A stretch of DNA of 64,000 nt from Leisingera thetidis (GCF_025857195.1 NZ_CP109787.1:2173501-2237500); one strand, 5' to 3'; positions 16,378 to 25,978 are shown, counted from the first letter of the stretch. The notes: generated from the letters alone by a model not told the origin. Numbers and translations are program-made.

Positions 16378-19056
16378 TCAGGCCGCCTTTTCGCCTGCTG
16401 CGGGTAAGGAAACCCGGAACGCGCCGCCGCTGCCGCCCGGCACGTAGGCGACATCCCCGCCCAGCCGCTGCATCACTTCGCGGCAGATCGCAAGGCCCAG
16501 CCCGGCGCCGCCCGCACGTTCCGGGCTAACACGCGAAAACTTCTCAAAAATCATTTGCTGGAAATCCGTGGGCACGCCGCTGCCATTGTCCGTGAAATCG
16601 ATATGCAGCAGCCGGCCCGCCGCGGTGGCTGATATGGTCAGCTCCGGGTTTTCCGCATCGCAGTATTTCTGCGCATTGGCGATCAGGTTGATAAAGACCT
16701 GCGCCAGACGGTCGAGATCGGAGGAAATGCGGACTGTCTCGGTTTCCGTGGTGCGGCGGACCTTCAGCGGGCGCTCCGATCCGGCCAGCGCCGCGGCAAC
16801 TGCGTGATCGAGGACTTCCGTCAGAGTGCCCGCGGTCATGTTGAGGCTCACCTGGCCGTTTTCCAGCACGCTGAGATCCAGAAGATCATTGAGCAGCCGG
16901 GTGAGGCGCAGCGTCTCGTCATGGATGATACCGGCATAGTGGCGCTGGTCCTGCGGGCTGAGCTGCCCATCATCCCGCAGGATCTCCGAGAACGCACGGA
17001 TCGAGGTCATCGGCGTCCGCAGCTCGTGGCTTACCTGGCTGAGGAAGGCGTCCTTCTGCTCGGAAATCTGGGTGAGCTTCTCGTTTGTTTCCCGCAACTT
17101 ACGGGCAGTGGCCGTCAGCTCTGCGGACTGCATCTCCAGGCGGCTGGAATATTCCAGCATCTGCGCCGTTTCATCCGCCACCGCCAGCAGATCCGCCACG
17201 GACACCGACGAGCCGCCGGCAATCTGGCCGATCATTGCATGTGCCGCCGCCGCGCCGATGGAGGCGCTGAGCTCGCGCTCCAGCCGCTCAAGGAAGGCGG
17301 GCGTCGGCTCCGGCAGGGGCCCGCGGCCGCCCTGTCGCAGCCGCTCGCGGTGGAAGAACGCCTGTGCCTCGGCGGCGCCGAGGATCCGCTGCGACATGAT
17401 CATCAGATCTTCGCATTGCGCAACCGACCCGGTCCAGCCGCGCGGGCCGGCGGAGTGGTCGAAGACATTGACGAATTGCGCCCCCTGCAGCCGTTCCAGC
17501 GGGCTGGGGAAGCTCATCAGCGACACCAGGCAGAACGCCAGCGCGTTGAGGCTCATCGACCACATCACCGCATGCACGGTCGGGTCCATGCCCTCTATGC
17601 CGAACAGCGCCTGCGGGCGCAGCCAGCTGAGCCCGAAGAGGCCCCCGCGCAGGATGTGCTCCGGCAGCAGCCCGCCGCCAAGGGCCGGCAGCAGCATGGT
17701 GTAAAGCCAGATCGCAAAACCCACCGTCAGCCCGGCCAGCGCACCGGACCGGGTGGCGCCGCGCCAGAACAGCCCGCCAACCAGCGCGGGCAGGATCTGG
17801 GCCACGCCGGCAAAGGAAATGAGGCCGACGGCCGCCAGCGCCGCCGCGCCGCCGGAGAGGTGATAGTAGAAATAGCCCAGCCCCATGATCGCCGCGATCG
17901 ACACCCGGCGCGACAGCAGCACCACGTCGCGCACATCGCCCGAGACCGAGGCGCGGCGGCTTTGCAGCCGCAGCCAGACCGGCATCACGATATGGTTCGA
18001 CACCATCGTCGACACCGCCATGGCGGCGACGATCACCATCGAGGTGGCCGAGGAAAAGCCGCCGAGGAAGGACAGCATCGCCAGCCCCTGCTGGCCCTGC
18101 TGCAGCGGTACGGTCAGCACAAACATATCCGGGTTGGCGCCCGCGGGCAGCAGCTCGAGCCCGACGGCGGCAATCGGCACCACAAACAGCGACATCAGCA
18201 GCAGATAGAGCGGGAACGCCCAGGAGGCGATGCGCAGGTGCCGTTCATCCACGTTTTCCACCACCATCACCTGGAACATCCGCGGCAGGCAGACAAAGGC
18301 GGCAGCGGCCAGGAAGGTGATGGCGGCCCAGCGGCTGCCATCGACATTCCACTGGCCGATCTGCGAGGCATCGATGCGCTGCAGCGTCTCTCCCACCCCG
18401 CCGGCCACGCCCCAGACCACAAACACCCCCACTGCCAGCAGCGCCGCCAATTTGACGATGGCCTCCAGTGCCACGGCGGTCACCACCCCGTGGTGGCGTT
18501 CATTGGCATTGAGGTTGCGGGTGCCGAACAGGATGGCAAACACCGCCAGCCCGGCAGCCACCCAGAACACAGTTGACGTCCCGTTGTATCCGCGCAGCGG
18601 ATCGGCTTCGGCAAAAATGGCAAAGGACAGGGTGACCGACTGCAGCTGCAGCGAAATATAGGGGGTGACGCCGATCACCGCGAGAATGGTCACCCCGGCC
18701 GCCAGCAGGTTCGACTTGCCATAGCGCGAGGACAGCAGGTCGGCGATCGAGGTGATCCGCTGGCTGCGGCCGATCCGCACCAGCTTGCGCAGGCCCCACC
18801 ACCAGCCGATCATCACCAGCGAGGGACCAAGGTAGATCGTCACGAACTCCAGTCCGGACCGCGCCGCGTACCCCACCGCTCCGTAAAAGGTCCAGGCGGT
18901 GCAATAGATCGACAGCGACAGCGTGTAGATCAGCGGCGAGCGCATCCAGGCGGCGCTTTTGCCGCGGGTGGACATCCGGTCGGCCCAGAAGGCGATGAAG
19001 AACAGAAACGCCGCATAAGCCAGGCAGACGAAGACCAGCAGGTTGAGCGAGGCCAT
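16378..19056 (-). CDS. Sodium:solute symporter-histidine kinase fusion (CrbS/CbrA-like)
   Basis: The 892-residue protein starts with a sodium:solute symporter module of about 12-13 helices (residues 1 to about 510). A STAC-like linker (about 570-630) and a coiled coil follow, then the kinase: H-box SHELRTPMTSI with H677, an N-box around NLIANAQKY and the G-boxes DNGSGVP and GAGLGLA. Similar proteins (CrbS, CbrA, PrlS) sense or transport small carboxylates or amino acids. It overlaps the small gene upstream by ATGA, and a lone receiver follows that gene upstream on the same strand. The ligand is unknown. Confidence 0.9.
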   Translation of the reverse strand: MASLNLLVFVCLAYAAFLFFIAFWADRMSTRGKSAAWMRSPLIYTLSLSIYCTAWTFYGAVGYAARSGLEFVTIYLGPSLVMIGWWWGLRKLVRIGRSQRITSIADLLSSRYGKSNLLAAGVTILAVIGVTPYISLQLQSVTLSFAIFAEADPLRGYNGTSTVFWVAAGLAVFAILFGTRNLNANERHHGVVTAVALEAIVKLAALLAVGVFVVWGVAGGVGETLQRIDASQIGQWNVDGSRWAAITFLAAAAFVCLPRMFQVMVVENVDERHLRIASWAFPLYLLLMSLFVVPIAAVGLELLPAGANPDMFVLTVPLQQGQQGLAMLSFLGGFSSATSMVIVAAMAVSTMVSNHIVMPVWLRLQSRRASVSGDVRDVVLLSRRVSIAAIMGLGYFYYHLSGGAAALAAVGLISFAGVAQILPALVGGLFWRGATRSGALAGLTVGFAIWLYTMLLPALGGGLLPEHILRGGLFGLSWLRPQALFGIEGMDPTVHAVMWSMSLNALAFCLVSLMSFPSPLERLQGAQFVNVFDHSAGPRGWTGSVAQCEDLMIMSQRILGAAEAQAFFHRERLRQGGRGPLPEPTPAFLERLERELSASIGAAAAHAMIGQIAGGSSVSVADLLAVADETAQMLEYSSRLEMQSAELTATARKLRETNEKLTQISEQKDAFLSQVSHELRTPMTSIRAFSEILRDDGQLSPQDQRHYAGIIHDETLRLTRLLNDLLDLSVLENGQVSLNMTAGTLTEVLDHAVAAALAGSERPLKVRRTTETETVRISSDLDRLAQVFINLIANAQKYCDAENPELTISATAAGRLLHIDFTDNGSGVPTDFQQMIFEKFSRVSPERAGGAGLGLAICREVMQRLGGDVAYVPGGSGGAFRVSLPAAGEKAA

Positions 19057-19388
19057 CAGCTCTCCTCCGCGCCATCCGGCAGCTCAGCCCCGTCCGGCCC
19101 CCCGCCGGTCCAGTGATCGGCCCATCGCTGGACCGCCAGGCTGAAGGCGAAACAGGCACCGATCAGCGCGGTCCAGACTGCAAAGACATAGATAATTGCA
19201 GTGGACATCGGCACACCCGAACGTGCGGCCGGATGGGTGCCGGCTTCGGGCCACAAAAGCGGCAGTGCCAGCAGCAGCACCCCCAGCACCGGCAGCAGCC
19301 GGGCAATGTCCATCAGCCTGCGGCGGCGGTAGGTCTGGCGTTCCGCGCGGGTGCCCGCTTGGTCTTCTGCGCTGCCGCCCCGGTTCAT
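19056..19388 (-). CDS. Small membrane protein between receiver and symporter-kinase
   Basis: The 110-residue protein has two membrane helices (DIARLLPVLGVLLLALPLLW and STAIIYVFAVWTALIGACFA) and ends in an acidic tail. Its stop overlaps the kinase start (ATGA), so the two are translationally coupled. Similar small two-helix proteins often precede sodium:solute symporters; this could be an accessory subunit of the transporter module. The ATG at 19388 was chosen because the next gene upstream ends at 19396. Confidence 0.75.
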   Translation of the reverse strand: MNRGGSAEDQAGTRAERQTYRRRRLMDIARLLPVLGVLLLALPLLWPEAGTHPAARSGVPMSTAIIYVFAVWTALIGACFAFSLAVQRWADHWTGGGPDGAELPDGAEES

Positions 19389-19395
19389 CCCCGTG

Positions 19396-19776
19396 TTATC
19401 CTTGGCCTGCCTGGGCGTGCAGATCACGCACCGCCGTCAGCACCTCGGCATTGGAGAAGGGTTTGGTCATGAAACGGGTAACCCCGGCCTTTTCCGCCAT
19501 TTCCCGGTCGCGCATCTGGCCCCGGGCAGTCAGCATCAGCACCGGCAGCGCCGCCATGCCGCTTTCGCCGCGCAGCGCGCGCACGATTTCCAGGCCGCTT
19601 TTTCCCGGCAGCATCAGATCGAGAATCACCAGATCGGGATTGGCCTCGCGGATCACCTCCACCGCCGTGGCGCCATCGGTATGCGCATCGACGCTCCAGC
19701 CGTCGCGGGTCAGCAGAAACCGGATGGCTTCAGTGATATTCGGCTCATCTTCGATCAGAACAACATGCCTGCCCAT
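19396..19776 (-). CDS. Single-domain response regulator (receiver only)
   Basis: The 126-residue protein is a complete receiver with the acidic pocket at residues 10-11 (LIEDEP), the phosphoacceptor D53 (VILDLMLPGKSG) and the conserved Thr/Lys (LTARG, MTKPF). It has no output domain. It lies seven bases from the small membrane protein and is probably the partner of the symporter-kinase. With no DNA-binding domain, it must act through another protein or in a phosphorelay. Confidence 0.9.
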   Translation of the reverse strand: MGRHVVLIEDEPNITEAIRFLLTRDGWSVDAHTDGATAVEVIREANPDLVILDLMLPGKSGLEIVRALRGESGMAALPVLMLTARGQMRDREMAEKAGVTRFMTKPFSNAEVLTAVRDLHAQAGQG

Positions 19777-19868
19777 CAGCAGAATTTCCTCCCGTCGCGG
19801 CCCGCCGGCCAGGCCGGTGCGGTCACGCGTTCATTTTTGCGCAGGTTAGCCCCGTGCCCGCATGGCTG

Positions 19869-21167
19869 TCAAAACTCTTCCTTCAGGATCGACGGCTCGC
19901 GCCGGGCCGGGCAGCCCTGGCGCGGGCAGATCCGGCAGCTGGCGCCCACCGGCTGCGGGTCCTCTGCATCCTGGGCACCGGGCAGGATCAGCATCACCGC
20001 CCGATAGAGCGGATCCGCGCCGAACTCCGGCATTTCCTGCGGCCAGGCCACCGCCATGCAGTCAAACGCCGCCGCATTGCGCCCCTGCTGCACCACATTG
20101 CGCCGCACCGGGACATTCGGGTGCACCAGCGCAGTGTAAAGCGGCCACAGGGGGCAGGACGCGCCGAACCGCGGCATCGCAAATCCGGTGACCGGCTTGC
20201 GGAACAACAGCGTGCCCGAAGCATCGCAGACCACCAGCCCGGCCTCCTGCCCCAGCACCTCCTCCGGCAGCGCAGCCAGGCGCCGCAGCACGGCGGGAAG
20301 CCCGCAATTGAAGCGGTGCGCCAATGCCACCGGGGCAACCCCGCCCGTCCGGATCTCCTGAACCAGCTCCTGCAGCGGCATTGCCCGGGCATCCGTCCGG
20401 TATTGCTCCAGCGCAGCCTGTGCCAGGCTGCGGGCTGCCGCGCTCGTCAAGGCAGTGGCATTCTGGACCAGCAGCTCCGGCGCCGCGGTCCCAGCCTCAA
20501 GCGCAGGGAAATGAAACCCGTTTTCCTGAAAGAACACTGCGGCCTCCTCCTGCGGCATGCCCCGGCGGTGGTCGCTGGTGTCGTCCTCGTCCAGCAAGCT
20601 TACCAGCGCGCGGCTGCTCTCCGACAGGCGCAGGGAATCCTCGTTGAGGTTCTTGTGAAAGCGGTCGCGCCATTCCGGTTCAAGCCCGCCGGTTTCCGCC
20701 AGGATCGACGCGGTGGACCGGATCGCCGCAGCAGTCGACAGCACCTCATGCACGGAGGCTGCCAGGGTGGGGTCATGTGTCAGCCGGTCCGACAGGGTTT
20801 CCACCGTGCGTTCCAGCGTGGCGATGCGGCGGTGGCCGGTTGCCAGCACCTCGGCCCAGCCTGGAAACCGGCCGGCGAATTCATCGACCCGGTCCAGCTC
20901 CGCCACCGGCACGCCGCTGTCCGCCGCCGCCTCCCGCAGGGTCGAGATCAGCGCCGCCTCCGCCCCCTCGCTCAGCATCGACGGCTCCACCCCCAGCACC
21001 CCGGCGATACCGACCAGCAGCTTGCCGCCGATTCTGCGCCGGTTGTGTTCGATCAGGTTGAGGTAGGAGGCGGAGATCCCCGTCTCACGCGCCAGCTCTG
21101 CCTGGCGCATTCCAAGGATCAGCCTGCGCTCGCGGATCCGGCTGCCGGTCAGGGTATCGCGTGCCAT
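19869..21167 (-). CDS. XRE-family regulator with short-chain fatty acyl (DUF2083) domain, ScfR-like
   Basis: The 432-residue protein has an N-terminal helix-turn-helix (GMRQAELARETGISASYLNLIEHNRRRI, about residues 19-46), a helical middle part and a C-terminal cysteine-containing domain (SCRICPRQGCPARREPSI). This order is that of the RamB/ScfR regulators of acetate and propionate metabolism. It is divergent from the ABC-importer gene at 21399 across an AT-rich 230-base gap. Genes for a symporter-kinase and an acyl-CoA synthetase nearby fit control of small-carboxylate use, which is inference. Confidence 0.85.
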   Translation of the reverse strand: MARDTLTGSRIRERRLILGMRQAELARETGISASYLNLIEHNRRRIGGKLLVGIAGVLGVEPSMLSEGAEAALISTLREAAADSGVPVAELDRVDEFAGRFPGWAEVLATGHRRIATLERTVETLSDRLTHDPTLAASVHEVLSTAAAIRSTASILAETGGLEPEWRDRFHKNLNEDSLRLSESSRALVSLLDEDDTSDHRRGMPQEEAAVFFQENGFHFPALEAGTAAPELLVQNATALTSAAARSLAQAALEQYRTDARAMPLQELVQEIRTGGVAPVALAHRFNCGLPAVLRRLAALPEEVLGQEAGLVVCDASGTLLFRKPVTGFAMPRFGASCPLWPLYTALVHPNVPVRRNVVQQGRNAAAFDCMAVAWPQEMPEFGADPLYRAVMLILPGAQDAEDPQPVGASCRICPRQGCPARREPSILKEEF

Positions 21168-21398
21168 TGCGGAAGGCCTCCCAAAACACTGTCATTTCAA
21201 CAGCTTTCTGCATTGCAATATAACAAAATTTACATACTACCGCTGAATACTGTTCAGTTATTTACAGAATTTTCAAGCAATAAAAGGGATTTATTGCCTA
21301 ACTTTACATACCGCACCCATACTGATTTTGCACGCATCGTGCTGGTACCGCGCAGAAGTGAGGAGCTGCAAGGCACCATTCATATTAGGGAGGAATAC
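21168..21398. promoter_or_regulatory. AT-rich divergent promoter region between ScfR-like regulator and ABC importer
   Basis: This gap is far more AT-rich than its surroundings and holds a perfect 8-base palindrome ATTGCAAT (21212-21219). It also has two stretches resembling promoter elements around AACAAAATTTACATAC and GTTATTTACAGAATTTTCAA. Both flanking genes must start here. A site for the ScfR-like protein is plausible, because related RamB proteins bind GCAA/TTGC-containing sequences. Confidence 0.45.
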
Positions 21399-22745
21399 AT
21401 GTCTGAATTTGACGCATCGCGCCGCAGAGTCCTGAAGACCGGCGCAATCGCAGGCGCCGGTGTGGCGCTGCCAACGATCTTTACTGCTTCTTCCGCCGCG
21501 GCCTTTACCAATGAGCCGACCGGCGGCACCGTGACCCTGGGCTTCAACGTGCCCCAGACCGGGCCTTACGCCGACGAAGGCGCCGACGAGCTGCGCGCCT
21601 ATGAGCTGGCGGTCGAGCATCTGAACGGCGGCGGCGACGGCGGCATGATGAACACCTTCAGCTCCAAGGCGCTGCAAGGGGGCGGCATCCTGGGCAAGAA
21701 GGTGGAATATGTCACCGGCGACACCCAGACCAAATCCGACGCCGCCCGCGCCTCTGCCAAGTCGATGATCGAGAAGGACGGCGCGGTGATGATCACCGGC
21801 GGCTCCTCCTCCGGCGTTGCCATCGCCGTGCAGGGTCTGTGCCAGGAGGCGGGCGTGATCTTCATGGCCGGTCTCACCCACTCCAACGACACCACCGGCA
21901 AGGACAAGAAGGCCAACGGTTTCCGCCACTTCTTCAACGGCTACATGTCGGGCGCGGCGCTGGCGCCGGTGCTCAAGAACCTCTACGGCACCGACCGCAC
22001 CGCGTACCACCTGACCGCCGACTACACCTGGGGCTGGACCCAGGAAGAGTCGATCGCTGCCGCAACTGAAGCCCTGGGCTGGCAGACCGTGAACAAGGTC
22101 CGCACGCCGCTGGCGGCGACCGACTTCTCCTCCTACATCGCGCCGGTGCTGAATTCGGGCGCCGACGTGCTGGTGCTGAACCATTATGGCGGCAACATGG
22201 TGAACTCGCTCACCAACGCGGTGCAGTTCGGCCTGCGCGACAAGGTGGTGAACGGCAAGAACTTCGAAATCGTGGTGCCGCTATATTCCCGCCTGATGGC
22301 CAAGGGTGCGGGCGAGAACGTGAAAGGCATCCACGGTTCCACCAACTGGCACTGGACGCTACAGGACGAGGGCTCCAAGGCCTTTGTGAAATCCTTCGGC
22401 ACCAAATACGGCTTCCCGCCGAGCCAGGCCGCGCACACCTGCTATGTGCAGACCCTGCTTTATGCGGATGCGGTGGAACGGGCCGGCAGTTTCAACCCCT
22501 GTGCGGTTGCCGAAGCGCTGGAAGGTTTCGAGTTCGACGGCATGGGCAACGGCCCGACCTTGTACCGCGCCGAAGACCACCAGTGCTTCAAGGACGTTCT
22601 GGTGGTGCGCGGCAAGGAAAACCCGACTTCGGAATTCGACCTCTTGGAAGTGGTCGAAGTCACTCCGCGGGCGCAGGTGGAATACGCTCCCGATCACCCG
22701 ATGTTCGCCGGCGGCAACCTCGGCGCCTGCAACCCGGGCGCCTGA
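21399..22745 (+). CDS. ABC transporter substrate-binding protein (urea/amide-type, Peripla_BP_5/6)
   Basis: The 448-residue protein begins with a twin-arginine-like signal (RRRVLKTGAIAGAG, processing near SSAAA). A type-I periplasmic-binding fold follows (VTLGFNVPQTGPYADEGADE; ALEGFEFDGMGNGPTLYRAEDH). It resembles the binding proteins of urea/short-chain amide and branched-chain amino acid importers. GGGAGGAATAC precedes the start, although the frame is open much further upstream. Its ligand is unknown. Three strong hairpins separate it from the permease genes. Confidence 0.88.
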   Translation: MSEFDASRRRVLKTGAIAGAGVALPTIFTASSAAAFTNEPTGGTVTLGFNVPQTGPYADEGADELRAYELAVEHLNGGGDGGMMNTFSSKALQGGGILGKKVEYVTGDTQTKSDAARASAKSMIEKDGAVMITGGSSSGVAIAVQGLCQEAGVIFMAGLTHSNDTTGKDKKANGFRHFFNGYMSGAALAPVLKNLYGTDRTAYHLTADYTWGWTQEESIAAATEALGWQTVNKVRTPLAATDFSSYIAPVLNSGADVLVLNHYGGNMVNSLTNAVQFGLRDKVVNGKNFEIVVPLYSRLMAKGAGENVKGIHGSTNWHWTLQDEGSKAFVKSFGTKYGFPPSQAAHTCYVQTLLYADAVERAGSFNPCAVAEALEGFEFDGMGNGPTLYRAEDHQCFKDVLVVRGKENPTSEFDLLEVVEVTPRAQVEYAPDHPMFAGGNLGACNPGA

Positions 22746-22760
22746 TCCCCGCCACCGGCA

Positions 22761-22849
22761 CCGGAATTATGCAATAATTCCGGCCCGAATTCCGCACCGG
22801 AATTCGGCTGCGCCGCACCGCGGGTCTTCCGGCCGCAGCCGGAAGACCC
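22761..22849 (+). other. Three consecutive perfect stem-loops between binding-protein and permease genes
   Basis: Hairpin 1 is CCGGAATTAT-GCA-ATAATTCCGG (22761-22783). Hairpin 2 is CCGAATTCCG-CAC-CGGAATTCGG (22785-22807). Hairpin 3 has 12-bp arms GGGTCTTCCGGC and GCCGGAAGACCC around CGCA (22822-22849). None is followed by a T-run. In other ABC operons such structures stabilise the upstream binding-protein message and lower permease expression; that role is inferred here. Confidence 0.8.
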
Positions 22850-22877
22850 TTCCCTGACCTGACGAACGGTGGGACCC

Positions 22878-23900
22878 ATGGACGCCATTCTCCTGCAAAT
22901 CCTGAACGGGCTCGACAAGGGCTCGGCCTATGCGCTGATCGCGCTGGGACTGACACTCATTTTCGGCACGCTGGGCGTGGTGAACTTCGCCCATGGGGCG
23001 CTGTTCATGATCGGCGCCTTCTGCGCCGTCACCCTGCAGCGGATCCTTAGCCTCAGCTTCGAGTTCGTGGACGAAACCCAGACCGATTTCCTGGGCAACC
23101 CGCTGAAGGTGAAGACCCCCTATGTCGAGGCCTGGTTCGGCCCCGAGTTCGGCGGTGCCATCATCGACTGGGCGGTGCCGCTGGCGATCCTGTTCGCGAT
23201 TCCGATCATGATCGGCGTCGGCTATGTGATGGAGCGCGGGCTGATCAAGCATTTCTACAAGCGCCCCCACGCCGACCAGATCCTGGTGACCTTCGGTCTC
23301 GCCATCGTGCTGCAGGAGGTGGTCAAGTACTTCTACGGCGCCAACCCGATCCAAACCCCGGCACCGGATGCGCTGAACGGGGTGATGAACCTCGGCGCCG
23401 TTTTCGGCATGGACATCATCTATCCGGTCTGGCGCGTGGTCTATTTCTTCTTTGCGGTGCTGATCATCGGCGGCATCTTCTCCTTCCTGCAATTCACCAC
23501 CTTCGGCATGGTGGTGCGGGCGGGCATGGCCGACCGCGAGACCGTGGGCCTTCTGGGCATCAACATCGACCGCCGCTTCACCATCATGTTCGGCATCGCC
23601 GCCGCCGTCGCCGGCCTGGCCGGCGTCATGTACACGCCGATCAACTCCCCCAACTACCACATGGGCATGGATTTCCTGGTCCTCAGCTTCGTGGTGGTGG
23701 TTGTCGGCGGCATGGGATCGCTGCCCGGCGCGGTGCTGGCCGGCTTCCTGCTGGGTGTTCTCGAAAGCTTTGCCTCGATGAACGAGATCAAGTCGCTGAT
23801 CCCCGGCATCGACCAGATCATCATCTATGTGGTCGCAATCATCATTCTGCTGACCCGGCCGCGGGGCCTGATGGGCCGCAAAGGCGTGATGGAGGACTAA
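22878..23900 (+). CDS. Branched-chain amino acid/urea-type ABC permease (LivH-like)
   Basis: The 340-residue membrane protein has the LivH/UrtB architecture with the N-terminal NGLDKGSAYALIALGLTLIFG and NFAHGALFMIGAF motifs and about eight helices. Compared with LivH it has a longer periplasmic loop (about residues 60-95). The ATG at 22878 has a GGTGGGA ribosome site; a GTG three codons earlier is possible. It pairs with the next permease and follows the binding-protein gene after three hairpins. Confidence 0.92.
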   Translation: MDAILLQILNGLDKGSAYALIALGLTLIFGTLGVVNFAHGALFMIGAFCAVTLQRILSLSFEFVDETQTDFLGNPLKVKTPYVEAWFGPEFGGAIIDWAVPLAILFAIPIMIGVGYVMERGLIKHFYKRPHADQILVTFGLAIVLQEVVKYFYGANPIQTPAPDALNGVMNLGAVFGMDIIYPVWRVVYFFFAVLIIGGIFSFLQFTTFGMVVRAGMADRETVGLLGINIDRRFTIMFGIAAAVAGLAGVMYTPINSPNYHMGMDFLVLSFVVVVVGGMGSLPGAVLAGFLLGVLESFASMNEIKSLIPGIDQIIIYVVAIIILLTRPRGLMGRKGVMED

Positions 23901-23903
23901 GAC

Positions 23904-25106
23904 ATGTTCGGACTGGACAAAAAAGACACATCAAAGCTGATCATCGTCGCCTGCCTTGCGCTGCTGGCGCCCTTCATCCTGAACCCCTTCCCGACGGACA
24001 GCGCCATGGCGCAGTTCAACGCGGGCTATCCGGACCTGATGCAGCGCTTCGTGATCTTCGGGATCTTCGCCATCGGCTTCAACATCCTGTTTGGCCTTAC
24101 CGGCTACCTGTCGTTCGGCCATGCGGCATTCCTCGGCGCCGGGTCCTACTCCGCCGTCTGGATGTTCAAGCTGGTGGGCATGAACGTGATCCCGGCAATT
24201 CTGCTGTCGGTGATCGTGGCGGGCCTGTTTGCGCTGCTCATCGGTTTCGTCAGCCTGCGCCGTTCCGGCATCTACTTCTCGATCCTGACGCTGGCCTTTG
24301 CGCAGATGTCCTTCAACCTGGCCTATTCGGTGCTGACCCCGATCACCAATGGCGAGACCGGGTTGCAGCTGACGCTGGATGACCCGCGCATCCTGGGTGT
24401 GTCCGCCACCGCGGACGGCTCGATCCCGGTCACCAACCTGTTCGGGCTGGAAATGCGCTCCACCTTCGAGATGGCGCTCGGCCCCTGGGCGTTCCAGTTC
24501 AACGCGGGCTATTACCTCTGCGCGCTGATCATGCTGGCCGCTTTCTATCTGTCGATCCGCATCTTCCGCTCCCCCTTCGGCATGATGCTGCGGGCGGTGA
24601 AGTCGAACCAGCAGCGGATGAACTACACCGGCCTCAACACGAGGCCCTACACTCTGGCGGCCTTTGTGATCTCCGGCATGTATGCGGGGCTGGCCGGCGG
24701 GCTGATGGCCTCGATGGACCCGCTGGCCGGGGCTGAGCGGATGCAGTGGACCGCCTCGGGCGAAGTCGTGCTGATGACCATTCTCGGCGGCGCCGGCACG
24801 CTGATCGGCCCGGTGCTGGGCGCAGGTTTCATCAAGTACTTCGAGAACATCTTCTCCAAGATCAACGACTACGTGCTGCACAGCTGGTTCAGCTTCCTGC
24901 CGGACGGTTTGGAGGACGCGGTGGTGTTCCTGATCCACCCCTTCATCGGCAAGGGCTGGCACCTGACGCTCGGCATCCTGTTCATGCTGGTGGTGATCTT
25001 CCTGCCCGGCGGCCTGGTCGAAGGCGGCCAGCGGATCAAGGGCTGGGTCAGCCGCCGCAAGGTCAAGGATGGCAGCGCCGCCCACGAAACCAACCCCGCG
25101 GAATAA
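23904..25106 (+). CDS. Branched-chain amino acid/urea-type ABC permease (LivM-like)
   Basis: The 400-residue membrane protein carries the LivM signatures [20 protein letters not shown] and [20 protein letters not shown]. Later helices include the [20 protein letters not shown] segment. It starts three bases after the LivH-like stop. Length is somewhat above the usual 320-360 because of an extended loop (about 150-200) and a basic tail. Confidence 0.92.
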   Translation: MFGLDKKDTSKLIIVACLALLAPFILNPFPTDSAMAQFNAGYPDLMQRFVIFGIFAIGFNILFGLTGYLSFGHAAFLGAGSYSAVWMFKLVGMNVIPAILLSVIVAGLFALLIGFVSLRRSGIYFSILTLAFAQMSFNLAYSVLTPITNGETGLQLTLDDPRILGVSATADGSIPVTNLFGLEMRSTFEMALGPWAFQFNAGYYLCALIMLAAFYLSIRIFRSPFGMMLRAVKSNQQRMNYTGLNTRPYTLAAFVISGMYAGLAGGLMASMDPLAGAERMQWTASGEVVLMTILGGAGTLIGPVLGAGFIKYFENIFSKINDYVLHSWFSFLPDGLEDAVVFLIHPFIGKGWHLTLGILFMLVVIFLPGGLVEGGQRIKGWVSRRKVKDGSAAHETNPAE

Positions 25107-25118
25107 GGAGACAGAACC

Positions 25119-25874
25119 ATGGGTATCCTTGAAGTCAAAGACGTGGGGAAACGGTTCGGCGGCCTGCAGGCGCTGTCCGATGTGAACCTCAGCGTAAAGG
25201 AAAACTCGGTCCACGCGATCATCGGGCCGAACGGCGCGGGCAAGTCCACCCTGCTCAATTGCCTGGTGGGCAAGCTGATCCCCGACACCGGATCCGTGAT
25301 GTTCGACGGCCAGTCGGTGCTGGGCCGCGCGCCTTACGAGATCAACCAGATGGGCATTTCCCGCGTGTTCCAGACGCCCGAGATCTTCGGCGACCTGACG
25401 GTGCTGGAAAACATGATGATCCCCTGTTTTGCCAAACGGGACGGCGCGTTTGAGCTGAATGCGCTCTCCGCCGTGCTGCGCCAGAAGGACATTCTGCAAA
25501 AGGCCGAGCACATGCTGGAAGAGATGAACATGGCCGACAAGCGGCACATGCACGCCGCCGCCATGTCCCGCGGCGACAAGCGGCGGCTGGAGATCGGCAT
25601 GTGCCTCAGCCAGGAGCCGCGTCTGCTGCTGCTGGACGAACCCACCGCGGGCATGGCGCGGGCCGACACCAACAACACCATCGACCTCTTGAAACAGATC
25701 TCGGAAGAGCGCGACATCACCATCGCCATCATCGAACACGACATGCATGTGGTGTTCAGTCTTGCCAACCGGATCACCGTGCTGGCCCAGGGCACGCCGC
25801 TGGTCGAGGACGACCCGCAGAACATCCGCGGCAACCCGAAGGTGCGCGAAGCTTACCTTGGCGAAAGCGCGTAA
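25119..25874 (+). CDS. ABC transporter ATP-binding protein (LivG-like)
   Basis: The 251-residue nucleotide-binding protein has Walker A GPNGAGKST (residues 40-48) and Walker B LLLLDEPTAG. Where LSGG is expected it reads MSRGDKRRLEIGM, a variation common in this LivG/UrtD group. An extended Q-loop region follows ISRVFQTPEIFGDLTVLENM. It is one of two ATPases for the preceding permeases. GGAGACAGAACC precedes the start. Confidence 0.92.
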   Translation: MGILEVKDVGKRFGGLQALSDVNLSVKENSVHAIIGPNGAGKSTLLNCLVGKLIPDTGSVMFDGQSVLGRAPYEINQMGISRVFQTPEIFGDLTVLENMMIPCFAKRDGAFELNALSAVLRQKDILQKAEHMLEEMNMADKRHMHAAAMSRGDKRRLEIGMCLSQEPRLLLLDEPTAGMARADTNNTIDLLKQISEERDITIAIIEHDMHVVFSLANRITVLAQGTPLVEDDPQNIRGNPKVREAYLGESA

Positions 25875-25978
25875 AGGAGTTCGTCACTCATCCCGAGTGA
25901 GCGGTGAACGCCATTGGTTCGAGAGAGCCGCGAACGGAAACCGGTTTTCGGACAAGATGAGTGAGAAAGGAAATTGAT

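Noticed and set aside
16804..18576. Open frame (590 codons) on the plus strand within the symporter-kinase
   Set aside because: Composition rich in His, Gln and Arg, no domain, no ribosome site; the kinase on the other strand is unambiguous.
23931..25748. Long open frame (605 codons) on the minus strand across the permease and ATPase genes
   Set aside because: The plus-strand genes have clear domains. The antisense frame is His/Gln/Arg-rich with no recognisable fold, a normal artefact of GC-rich third positions.
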